Origin: a virus
Direction: 5' to 3' (one strand)
IMG/VR virus record: IMGVR_UViG_3300030104_001243
Coordinates: 1 to 39,317 of that record
Length of the DNA stretch: 39,317 nucleotides
In this document: in pieces, positions 21,776 to 29,178 of the stretch
How the letters are laid out: every line of letters starts with the position of its first letter
Position numbering within the stretch: the stretch's first letter is position 1
Notes under the pieces: generated by a model
Told to the model about the DNA's origin: nothing
Databases searched by the model: none
The model's input: only the letters and a program-made list of their open reading frames with translations
Program-made: the position numbers and the translations under genes

Positions 21776-22372
21776 ACAAGCACATTAAAAGTAGACACAA
21801 TACAAAAAACAAATGGCTCTGCTCCAGAACTTAGTGATTTAGGTATTAAGTCTCCTTATGAAATTCACTGGTGGGCATACGCTGGAAGTCAAACTCCTGC
21901 CGCCGATACTAATCTTTTATTAACTTCGTTTACTACTATAAATAACAGTAATGATTTCGATGCTGGAAGTAATCATGGTGTTTCATCTTTTACACAAGTT
22001 GGAACAGTTGATTTTAGTCATAGCAGTGGAGTTTTCACTTTTCCTCGTACTGGTGTTTGGAAAATTACTGCTACGTTAAATCTTCAAGATGACGATAATC
22101 ACTCTCGTCATGTAAACAGTTGGCTAGAAATAAGCACAAACTCAGGAACTAGTTGGTCACAATACAACCCTGGATATGGTAACTTTAACAGACCTGTTTC
22201 TAGTAACAACTATGAAACAATAACAGGTTGTAGAATTGTAAATGTAACTAATGTTTCAACTTTTAGATTCAGATGGCAAATTCTAACAAACACAGCAATG
22301 GATAGAATTAGAACTTCCGATGATGCTGGTGGAACTAATGTTGTTTTTGAGCGTGTAGCTGATGCACAGTAG
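21773..22372 (+). CDS. receptor-binding fibre-tip protein, 199 aa
   Basis: Starts MTSTLKVDTIQKTNGSAPEL, the standard small-fibre N terminus. Residues about 65-199 read as a jelly roll (FDFSHSS-like strand VDFSHSSGVFTFPRTGVWKI, TATLNLQDDD, WLEISTNSGTSWSQYNPG, FRFRWQILTNTAM). AT-rich. Its start region is the second copy of the 22-bp repeat. Likely receptor binding. Confidence 0.75.
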   Translation: MTSTLKVDTIQKTNGSAPELSDLGIKSPYEIHWWAYAGSQTPAADTNLLLTSFTTINNSNDFDAGSNHGVSSFTQVGTVDFSHSSGVFTFPRTGVWKITATLNLQDDDNHSRHVNSWLEISTNSGTSWSQYNPGYGNFNRPVSSNNYETITGCRIVNVTNVSTFRFRWQILTNTAMDRIRTSDDAGGTNVVFERVADAQ

Positions 22373-22387
22373 TAATAGGAGAACCAA

Positions 22388-22948
22388 ATGGCACTAACTA
22401 AAATAAATTATGCTGGTCAAGGTGTTGTTCCCCATGCGAAGATGCCTTCTGGAAGTGTGTTGCAAGTTCAATCAACGCATTTTACAAATCGGTTAGATAT
22501 AAATTCATCTGGTGACACAACTTTATTTTCTGTCAGTATTACTCCTAAGTTTTCAACTAGCAAAATTTTAGTCCGAATATCTTTATGTATTACTCATAGA
22601 AATTTATATAGTGCGTTAGTACGATGTAGCAGAGCAATATCTGGTGGTGCTACAACACAAATCGGAGGAGGTACGGCTAGTGGTAATAAGATAGCTGGTG
22701 TCTGGATGAATGTAAGGAAAGCTCATCTAGGAAATAGTTCTCAAACATTAGATGTTTATTCTTATCACACTTATTCAAACGAGCATTTAGATTCCCCATC
22801 AACAACTTCAGCAATCACATACAATGTACAAGGCCGTTCTGCTAATGGTGGTGCGAATTTATATTTAAATAGAACAGATGATAATAGCGATCAACAATAT
22901 AACAGTTTTGGTGGTAGCGTTATAACTGCAACGGAAATAGCCGCATGA
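22388..22948 (+). CDS. receptor-binding fibre-tip protein, 186 aa
   Basis: Starts MALTKINYAGQGVVPHAKMP, then GSVLQVQSTHF and DTTLFSVSITPKFSTSKILV, parallel to the 20847 product. The C-terminal strand SFGGSVITATEIA is typical of these tips. AT-rich. Last fibre gene of the cassette; its stop overlaps the holin candidate's start. Confidence 0.75.
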   Translation: MALTKINYAGQGVVPHAKMPSGSVLQVQSTHFTNRLDINSSGDTTLFSVSITPKFSTSKILVRISLCITHRNLYSALVRCSRAISGGATTQIGGGTASGNKIAGVWMNVRKAHLGNSSQTLDVYSYHTYSNEHLDSPSTTSAITYNVQGRSANGGANLYLNRTDDNSDQQYNSFGGSVITATEIAA

Positions 22949-23118
22949 TGGATAAGCCAACAATATCATCGCTAGACAGACGCTTAACAAAACTGGAAAC
23001 AGAGACATCAATCCAGTTCAAAGAACTTTTTGTCCGTCTGAAACGGATAGAGGGACTACTTATAGGTACTGCGTCTGCTATCATACTTTTATTATCAACT
23101 ATGTTATGGAAAATATAA
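22945..23118 (+). CDS. holin-like protein, 57 aa
   Basis: Found by manual translation. The first 36 residues are a charged amphipathic helix (SSLDRRLTKLETETSIQFKE, then LFVRLKRIEG); residues about 37-55 are one transmembrane helix (GLLIGTASAIILLLSTMLW). This coiled coil plus C-terminal membrane anchor resembles XhlA-type holin partners. The SleB lysin 1.5 kb downstream has no signal peptide and so needs a holin. ATGA overlap with the fibre stop; the stop overlaps the next start. Confidence 0.65.
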   Translation: MMDKPTISSLDRRLTKLETETSIQFKELFVRLKRIEGLLIGTASAIILLLSTMLWKI

Positions 23119-23246
23119 TGGGAAAACAGCCTAACTTAAAACCCTACATGGGTAGCATACCCCATAAAACTTCGTCTGGCCCGAAAGGTCATGGTGCGGT
23201 TATGGCAGGTAAAGCAATAAAGAAGAAATCAGCTAAGAAGAGATGA
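23118..23246 (+). CDS. small basic protein, 42 aa
   Basis: Found by manual translation. Gly/Pro/Ser-rich with a Lys-rich C terminus (AGKAIKKKSAKKR); pI would be very high. Start and stop overlap the neighbours (TAATG, ATGA), so it is part of a coupled string. No family is recognised; basic tails like this often bind DNA in the capsid. Confidence 0.6.
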   Translation: MGKQPNLKPYMGSIPHKTSSGPKGHGAVMAGKAIKKKSAKKR

Positions 23247-23512
23247 ACCCAAAGGCTTCGCTGAATGCGATAGATACCCTTGAGAATAGCAAAGGGTGGA
23301 CAGTCATGCGTAAAGTAATGGAGGAGGAAATCGTTTCTTCCGCAATGGCAATCGCAGAATCACCGACAATGTCTTTGGATGAAATCAACTTTAGGAGAGG
23401 AACTATATTTGCGGCGAAAGCTCTACTGGATATGCCGACAAAACTCAGGTCAAAGTTTGAAGCTGAAATAGCTTTAACGAGGGACGACAAGAGTATCAAC
23501 AGCAATACATAA
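23243..23512 (+). CDS. hypothetical structural-region protein, 89 aa
   Basis: All-helical protein with MEEEIVSSAMAIAESPTMSL and LDEINFRRGTIFAAKALLDM. The start overlaps the upstream stop (ATGA). Position between holin candidate and scaffold suggests a virion or assembly role. Not recognised. Confidence 0.7.
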   Translation: MNPKASLNAIDTLENSKGWTVMRKVMEEEIVSSAMAIAESPTMSLDEINFRRGTIFAAKALLDMPTKLRSKFEAEIALTRDDKSINSNT

Positions 23513-23537
23513 TGCCATCACATTCAATTTAATCGGG

Positions 23538-23549
23538 ACGCTACGGCCT
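23538..23549 (+). repeat. 12-bp motif upstream of the scaffold gene (copy 1)
   Basis: ACGCTACGGCCT, followed by CCAAGGAGTA, the ribosome-binding site of the scaffold gene. The same 12-mer occurs at 25485-25496 upstream of the capsid gene, which also uses CCAAGGAGTA. Confidence 0.7.
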
Positions 23550-23563
23550 CCCAAGGAGTAATA

Positions 23564-24571
23564 ATGGCTATAGACGACAAAGCAATAATCGACAGTATCT
23601 CAACGGCGAAGCTCGGTACGCCCAACAATATGCCTGTTGAACCTACACCAGCACCAGATCCAAAAGCAAAAGACAGTAACGAAGACAAAGCGTCTGCGAA
23701 AGCTAGTCCCGTTACAGAGGGGGACAAGATGCAAGCGGAAGCTGTTGTCTACGAGATAGACATGGGTGATGGCAAAACACGCAACATGACCCCAAAGCAA
23801 ATCTCTTCAACTATGCAGAGATACGCCGCATTGAATTATCAAAATGCAAACTTAAAGCCAGTCAACGATCTAGTAGCTAAAATTCTCAGAGCAAACCCAA
23901 ACATGCAACCGAAGGACGTAGCAGGTACGCTAGAAAATATCCTAAAATCTAGCAGAAAGAACCCTGAAATGGGGAACACCAAAGGCGATCAACCTGCAAA
24001 AGCAGGTCAAGAAAACATAGGCGACGCTTTGACAAAGTGGTCTGAGGACAACGCAATATCTCTTCCCCCTGGATATGCAGAAATGATGCAAGGCAATACG
24101 TCTGGCATGAATAGCATGGGCGACAGAATGGCAAAGATGGAAGGTATGCTTAATCAGGTTCTTCAGATGTCACAGGGCAACGTCAATGCCGCTAAAGACA
24201 CGATGGATAATGCAAACAATATGCAGATCCAAGCCATGCAAAAGCAAATCGGGAACAACATAGACAGGGTTCAACAGCAACTTGGTCTGCCAGACGAAGC
24301 GGCACAAAACTTTCCAGTGTTTATGGCAGAGCGTGGATACACAATGGAGGATCTTATCGACCCGTCATTAACAATGAAACTGATGCAAGATTATAAAAAC
24401 AATCTCAACTCTCCAGAAATGGAGCGTCTTGTTGAAATTGCGAAGAAGAGATCTGCTTATACAGGCTCTTTAGGAAGCACACCTTCTGCTAATGCAACAG
24501 GTGATGCCCCTACGGAAAGCAGGTTTGACCAATTCGCAAATCAAAAGATGGCACAAAAAGGTTTAGCCTAG
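23564..24571 (+). CDS. capsid scaffolding protein
   Basis: 335 residues; acidic, Met/Gln-rich and helical, with a Pro/Ala/Lys-rich N terminus (VEPTPAPDPKAKDSNEDKAS). The middle has KMEGMLNQVLQMSQGNVNAA and QAMQKQIGNNIDRVQQQLGL coiled-coil segments. Low complexity and position upstream of the capsid gene fit a scaffold that guides procapsid assembly and then leaves. It has a strong ribosome-binding site (AAGGAG) and its own terminator. Confidence 0.8.
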   Translation: MAIDDKAIIDSISTAKLGTPNNMPVEPTPAPDPKAKDSNEDKASAKASPVTEGDKMQAEAVVYEIDMGDGKTRNMTPKQISSTMQRYAALNYQNANLKPVNDLVAKILRANPNMQPKDVAGTLENILKSSRKNPEMGNTKGDQPAKAGQENIGDALTKWSEDNAISLPPGYAEMMQGNTSGMNSMGDRMAKMEGMLNQVLQMSQGNVNAAKDTMDNANNMQIQAMQKQIGNNIDRVQQQLGLPDEAAQNFPVFMAERGYTMEDLIDPSLTMKLMQDYKNNLNSPEMERLVEIAKKRSAYTGSLGSTPSANATGDAPTESRFDQFANQKMAQKGLA

Positions 24572-24590
24572 AGATTGTCTCTCTGAACTA

Positions 24591-24615
24591 GCCCCCTAAC
24601 GGGGGCTTACTTTTT
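24591..24615 (+). terminator. rho-independent terminator after the scaffold gene
   Basis: GCCCCC-TAAC-GGGGGC followed by TTAC and five Ts. It lies 20 nt after the scaffold stop and only 10 nt before the lysin ATG, so lysin expression depends on read-through. Confidence 0.85.
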
Positions 24616-24624
24616 CAGAAAACC

Positions 24625-25029
24625 ATGATCGAAGCAGTATTCTGGCTCGCACTTAACATCTACTTTGAATCTCGCAATGAACCATTGCAGGGACAAATAG
24701 CTGTCGCCGAAGTAACCCTGAACCGTGTTGCCTCCCCTCACTACCCAGACACAGTAAAGGAAGTCGTAACTCAAAAGGGTGATAGGGTCTGCTCCTTCAG
24801 TTGGTATTGCGACGGCAAGTCAGACAAGCCAAAAGAAAAGAAAGCGTGGGAAAACTCTGTCTTCCTCGCAAAGATTATGCTGGATGAATACACGGAGAAA
24901 GACCGTGTAACCTGCGTAGGAGAAACTGCCCTCTTCTTTCACGCCACATCTGTATCTCCTTACTGGCTTTCGGATGTATCAAAGATAAAGCAGATAGGTG
25001 GTCATATCTTTTATGAGAAGAATAAATGA
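24625..25029 (+). CDS. SleB-type cell wall hydrolase (endolysin)
   Basis: 134 residues, nearly all a Hydrolase_2 (SleB) domain: ALNIYFESRNEPLQGQIAVA with catalytic-type Glu at residue 13 and Glu18, EVTLNRVASPHYPDTVKEVV, and the C-terminal IGGHIFYEKNK. The family cleaves peptidoglycan glycan bonds. No signal peptide or membrane segment, so release needs a holin. There is no clear ribosome-binding site before the ATG, because the terminator lies just upstream; expression is probably low or timed by read-through. Confidence 0.92.
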   Translation: MIEAVFWLALNIYFESRNEPLQGQIAVAEVTLNRVASPHYPDTVKEVVTQKGDRVCSFSWYCDGKSDKPKEKKAWENSVFLAKIMLDEYTEKDRVTCVGETALFFHATSVSPYWLSDVSKIKQIGGHIFYEKNK

Positions 25030-25448
25030 CTGATAATATCCTTACTGGTCAGCTAGGAGAAAGCATTTGCTCGGTCAAGCTACTCAAGATGGACATACCT
25101 TGTACCCTCGTCCACCTACAAAAGACAGACATTCTGGCTCTAAAGGATGGCAAGCCTCTCAGGATACAGGTCAAATCAAGCAGAATGAAAAGGGCGTATG
25201 AGCGAAAAGGACGAGAGTATTTCTCATATCACTTCTCTATTGCCTCTGGTGGCAGACCAAAACAGCCATTAACAAAAGAAGTTTGTGATATTGTGGCACT
25301 TGTAGCCATAGATAGAGAGAGAGTTATCTTTAAAAAGGTTGAAGAACTGGATGGAAAGTTAACGAAACATATCACCCCAGACGATTTTTTTATTGGCTGC
25401 GATTTATTTTCTTGGAAAAAATGTTTCGATAGGGACGAAACCCTGTGA
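25026..25448 (+). CDS. PD-(D/E)XK-like nuclease, 140 aa
   Basis: Residues 8-12 GQLGE with E12, D35 in KTDILAL, and RIQVKSS with Q48-V-K50 fit the E...D...(E/Q)xK pattern of PD-(D/E)XK nucleases such as resolvase-like proteins. The start overlaps the lysin stop (ATGA). A nuclease between lysin and capsid could resolve branched DNA before packaging, or be a free-standing homing nuclease; the core is small and complete. Confidence 0.65.
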   Translation: MTDNILTGQLGESICSVKLLKMDIPCTLVHLQKTDILALKDGKPLRIQVKSSRMKRAYERKGREYFSYHFSIASGGRPKQPLTKEVCDIVALVAIDRERVIFKKVEELDGKLTKHITPDDFFIGCDLFSWKKCFDRDETL

Positions 25449-25580
25449 GAAATACTGTACCTTTCTAATCAAGTCACAAAATGTACGCTACGGCCTACAA
25501 GACTTATGAGTTTAGTGAAGGTAATTCCACAACACTCGTCAAATTTTTATCTTAACCTTTAAGCCAAGGAGTATTTTATT
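25449..25580. other. leader region of the major capsid gene
   Basis: 132 bp without a supported gene; a 24-codon ORF at 25481 has no ribosome-binding site. Contains ACGCTACGGCCT (25485-25496), also found before the scaffold gene, and CCAAGGAGTA as the capsid ribosome-binding site. Confidence 0.5.
25485..25496 (+). repeat. 12-bp motif upstream of the capsid gene (copy 2)
   Basis: ACGCTACGGCCT, identical to 23538-23549. Here it lies about 85 bp upstream of the ATG instead of 15 bp. Confidence 0.7.
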
Positions 25581-26771
25581 ATGGCGGCAATACAAGGGAT
25601 GAGAGGCACAGGCGAGTTCGGCACTGACTTCCGTCCAAAAAACTACAGAGAACTGCATACTTTGTTAGAGCCTAATGGTAATGCACCTTTGAACAGTTTG
25701 TTATCTATGGGTTCGTCTGAAAGCACAGACGATCCTGAGTACAAAAACTTCAGAGACGAATTACCAGACCGCACACTAACTGTGAATGGTGCAATCGCTT
25801 CTACATCTACTGCGTCTATTACTATTGATGCGGCAGACGACAACAAGTACGCTATCAAAGGTGCTATCATTATCAACCAGACAACTGGTGAGGTAATGCA
25901 AGCGACTGCTGATACTGCTTCAACAACCCTAGCTGTAACTCGAAACATCGGCGGTACATCTCACCAAATTGCAGACAATGCAGTCCTCTTTATAAGTGGA
26001 TATGCGGCGGCTGAAGGTGGGACAAGCCCAACAGCGATCTCTTTCGACGCTTCAGTAGTGTCTAACTACACTCAGATCTTTAGGACTGCATTCCAAGTAT
26101 CAAATACTTTGAGTTCAACATACCTAAGAACTGGTGATAAGATGGACGAGAGCATGACTAAAGCTCTCAAGCTACACATGAGCGACATTGAGAGAGCTAT
26201 GTTCTTCGGTTACAAGCATGAAGCTAACGGTTCAACATCTGCTCCAACCAGATACACAGGTGGTTTGGTCAACTCGTTAACAAACGTAGTTGATATCACG
26301 ACTTCCTATGCGTCTTACGGTGGTGCTAGTGCTGGCAAGATGTCAGAAGAAGGTTTCGACTCTCTTCTAATGTCAACTGTCTTCAAGTATGGAAGCAATC
26401 AAAAGATCGCTTTCGTAGGCGAAACAGTAGCTAATCAGCTACAGCAAATGGGTAAGGACAGATGGAAGCCTACAGTTGTTGAAGGATCTTATGGGGTTAA
26501 CCTCATCAGATACACAACATTTGCAGGTGACTTGATGGTTCACTTACATCCACAGTTCCGTCAGTTGGATCACATGAAGAATGCAATGGTAATTGTTGAC
26601 TTCCCATACTTGACCTATCGCTACCTTGAAGGTCGTGATACTTCACTCTTGGAGAACAGACAGTCACCAGACGCTGACTCAGTCAAGCACGAGTACCTAA
26701 CCGAATGTGGTTTGGAACTATTGCAAGACAAGGTTCATGCTTACATCAAAGGTTGGAACTCCAGATCATAA
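25581..26771 (+). CDS. major capsid protein (SU10/DUF5309-like)
   Basis: 396 residues with features of HK97-fold capsid proteins of the SU10/DUF5309 type: conserved middle (GDKMDESMTKALKLHMSDIE, then RAMFFGYKHE), and a C-terminal block HEYLTECGLELLQDKVHAYI. Residues about 60-150 form an inserted beta domain (LTVNGAIASTSTASITIDAA). AAGGAG precedes the ATG. It is followed by a terminator and is probably the most abundant virion protein. Confidence 0.9.
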   Translation: MAAIQGMRGTGEFGTDFRPKNYRELHTLLEPNGNAPLNSLLSMGSSESTDDPEYKNFRDELPDRTLTVNGAIASTSTASITIDAADDNKYAIKGAIIINQTTGEVMQATADTASTTLAVTRNIGGTSHQIADNAVLFISGYAAAEGGTSPTAISFDASVVSNYTQIFRTAFQVSNTLSSTYLRTGDKMDESMTKALKLHMSDIERAMFFGYKHEANGSTSAPTRYTGGLVNSLTNVVDITTSYASYGGASAGKMSEEGFDSLLMSTVFKYGSNQKIAFVGETVANQLQQMGKDRWKPTVVEGSYGVNLIRYTTFAGDLMVHLHPQFRQLDHMKNAMVIVDFPYLTYRYLEGRDTSLLENRQSPDADSVKHEYLTECGLELLQDKVHAYIKGWNSRS

Positions 26772-26804
26772 GGACGACCATTCCTTAAATTTAATCCATA
26801 TTAG

Positions 26805-26826
26805 AGGGGAGCTTCGGCTTCCCTTT
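26805..26826 (+). terminator. terminator after the capsid gene
   Basis: AGGGGAGC-TTCG-GCTTCCCT, an 8-bp stem with one G-T wobble and a stable UUCG tetraloop, followed by TTT. The short T-run suggests partial termination, letting tail genes be read at lower level. Confidence 0.75.
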
Positions 26827-26843
26827 AACATTTGGAGGACTAA

Positions 26844-27149
26844 ATGGCAGAAAATAAAAAAAGAGCAAGAACATCTAAAGGTCACTACAAGAAAGATGAC
26901 CCTTCAACACCAGACATAAACGAAGCATACGTTCAGGAAGAGGTTGTGAAACCTATGAAACCTATGAAACCTCAGACCGTCTGGTACGAAAGTCGTGAGA
27001 AAGAACCTAGTATGTTTCCTGTTGCAGATATTAACCCAATCAGAAACTTTCAGACAGGTCGGCTCGAATATGAAGTAGACGCAGACGACGTTGAAAGATT
27101 TGAACAGCATCATTTTTGTATGAACGCAAGGATTGTTAGGAAGAAATAA
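26844..27149 (+). CDS. small head-region protein, 101 aa
   Basis: Basic N terminus (NKKRARTSKGHYKKDD), a short MKPMKP repeat near residue 40, then a compact part ending FEQHHFCMNARIVRKK. GGAGG precedes the ATG. Position between capsid and adaptor suggests a head-completion or decoration role; family not recognised. Confidence 0.7.
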   Translation: MAENKKRARTSKGHYKKDDPSTPDINEAYVQEEVVKPMKPMKPQTVWYESREKEPSMFPVADINPIRNFQTGRLEYEVDADDVERFEQHHFCMNARIVRKK

Positions 27150-27667
27150 TGGCAGAAACAAGTAACACGAACCCACATATACGGACAAAGTATTCTCCAC
27201 TTAGGACGCTTGCCATGCAAGCTCTCAGACGTTTCGGAGATTTTAACGCAAGTACCGTAGACGGTGATGTCGTTCTTATGTTCCTAGAGTTTGCGAATAT
27301 GGTGATTGATGATATTCGTCAGCATCCGTATGCGGCAAGAACTACAACAACGACAACAACCAATGGGCAGAAGATTACTACAACATCTGCAAATGATATT
27401 AATTACTATACATCCCCAGACGAAACACGGGAGATAGACGATCAGATAATAGTTGCTGGCATTCTTGCACATTATGCTGTCCAGCAGGGCAGTGAAAAGA
27501 TGCAGATATATATGCCTAATTACTACAGAACTCTTAACCAACAACTTTGGAATGAGCTTAACGGCAACACCAGAATTAAACTTCGTGTTGTTGACGACGG
27601 AACGAATAAGAGAAATGCAAACGATATAAAAACTAACGTATATAATGGACTTCTTGAATCAACATGA
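27149..27667 (+). CDS. head-to-tail adaptor
   Basis: 172 residues, mostly helical with the pattern of podovirus adaptor/tail-tube A proteins: LRTLAMQALRRFGDFNASTV, FLEFANMVIDDIRQHPY, and a late Tyr-rich helix (IYMPNYYRTLNQQLW). A Thr-rich insertion lies at residues 65-80. It overlaps both neighbours. It would form the ring beneath the portal. Confidence 0.75.
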   Translation: MAETSNTNPHIRTKYSPLRTLAMQALRRFGDFNASTVDGDVVLMFLEFANMVIDDIRQHPYAARTTTTTTTNGQKITTTSANDINYYTSPDETREIDDQIIVAGILAHYAVQQGSEKMQIYMPNYYRTLNQQLWNELNGNTRIKLRVVDDGTNKRNANDIKTNVYNGLLEST

Positions 27668-29166
27668 GCACACAATCAGCCAGTGGTGTACCATATAAAA
27701 CATTTAGCTATGAAAACTTCCAAGGATTAGACACTTCGAGGGATATTACATCATTAGACACTGGGGAAGATCAGCACTTAACAAAGCTGGTAAACGGATA
27801 CTGTGACTGGCGTGGGCAGATTGTCCGTGATCCAACAGTTGCCTTTAGGAAAGGTAGCAACAAGGTTACGCACTGTTCTTTCTATGGGAAGGAAGCTGTT
27901 GTCTGGGCCGAAGAAACAGGTTCAGCGATTAACTTACGTTCCGACGACGACCATGTTCTTGAAAATGTTCACCCCATTGGCTCTATCATTTCTTCAATCG
28001 TTTTTAATCAGAGTGTTCACCTGACATGCAGAGGCAGAGCCACATATAGATATGATGGAACTAAGTTTTCTCGCAATCAATCTACCTCTTTAAATAGCCT
28101 CACACCTGCATTCATATCCTCTATCCAAAGACGCATGGTAGTTGCTGGTATTCCAGGGCGTGAAACCCAAGTTCATTTCAGTCGTGTGGATAATGATGAG
28201 GTTTTCCCAGAAGACGAAGATGTAAATAGTTCTAACGTACTCCGTGCTGGCTTTATAGATATAGCTAACCTACTAGGAACGGCTGACCAGATAACTGGTC
28301 TGGGCTCTTTTGAGCAAAATAGGCTAGTCGTATTTACATCAGACAGGGCAATCATATATAAGATTGACCCATCAATAGACAACTGGCTAATAGATGACGA
28401 CACATTCATAAACATTGGATGTGCTAGCCACAACACAATCTGTAACGCTGGCACAGACCTTATGTTCTGCTCTCGGTCTGGCATCCATTCAATTAAAAGA
28501 TCAGAGGAGAACGGGATACTTGTTTATTCCTACTCACTTTCAGACAAGATAGACATTTTATACCGTGAACTCTTTGCGTCTGTTGACGATCCTCAAAAGA
28601 TCTCAGCCGTATTTGACCAAGACACTGCTCAGTACCATATATTTTTCCCACAAGCTGGTGACATTAATACCAAGAGATTAACACTCGCTCTTAACCCAGA
28701 GGGTGGTGAAGGTGCTCAACCAAAGTTTAGCGAAGGCGATTTCCTTAACGCAAGATGCGGAGCTTTCCTTGGGGGAAAGCTCGTATTAGGGACAACAGGT
28801 GGAATTTATAACGTAAATCAGGTTGAAGAAACCACTGGCTTTGTTCCTACTCTAACCATAATGACTCCCCTGCTCTGGCATGGTTCACTTGTTGATACCA
28901 AGCAGACGCACAGTGTTATTATACAAGCGGCAGGTAAAGGCACGATAACTATGGATGCCCAAGATTTAGATGGCAATCAAATAGGTTCTTTAGTTTTCGA
29001 AGTGGACGACACTACGGACGACAACTATTTCGTTGGTGTGCCATTATCCAAACAGTATGAAAGAAAATGGAGCTACCGATATAAAGCGGCACAATATAGC
29101 TTTAAAGCCGAAGGAGGTGGGGGTCTTCTCCGTCTTATTGGCTTTGCAGTCAACATAAAAAATTAA
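27664..29166 (+). CDS. beta-propeller tail protein (P22 gp10-like)
   Basis: 500 residues; almost all beta strands with repeating blade-like segments (KVTHCSFYGKEAVVWAEE, FISSIQRRMVVAGIPG, LGSFEQNRLVVFTSDRAIIY, GTDLMFCSRSGIHSI). The pattern of FSRVD...F and FxxGxG blades matches packaged-DNA-stabilisation/tail-hub proteins of podoviruses. Directly after the adaptor, as expected for the tail-tube plug that holds DNA in. Confidence 0.78.
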   Translation: MSTQSASGVPYKTFSYENFQGLDTSRDITSLDTGEDQHLTKLVNGYCDWRGQIVRDPTVAFRKGSNKVTHCSFYGKEAVVWAEETGSAINLRSDDDHVLENVHPIGSIISSIVFNQSVHLTCRGRATYRYDGTKFSRNQSTSLNSLTPAFISSIQRRMVVAGIPGRETQVHFSRVDNDEVFPEDEDVNSSNVLRAGFIDIANLLGTADQITGLGSFEQNRLVVFTSDRAIIYKIDPSIDNWLIDDDTFINIGCASHNTICNAGTDLMFCSRSGIHSIKRSEENGILVYSYSLSDKIDILYRELFASVDDPQKISAVFDQDTAQYHIFFPQAGDINTKRLTLALNPEGGEGAQPKFSEGDFLNARCGAFLGGKLVLGTTGGIYNVNQVEETTGFVPTLTIMTPLLWHGSLVDTKQTHSVIIQAAGKGTITMDAQDLDGNQIGSLVFEVDDTTDDNYFVGVPLSKQYERKWSYRYKAAQYSFKAEGGGGLLRLIGFAVNIKN

Positions 29167-29178
29167 GTGAGAAGGTAA

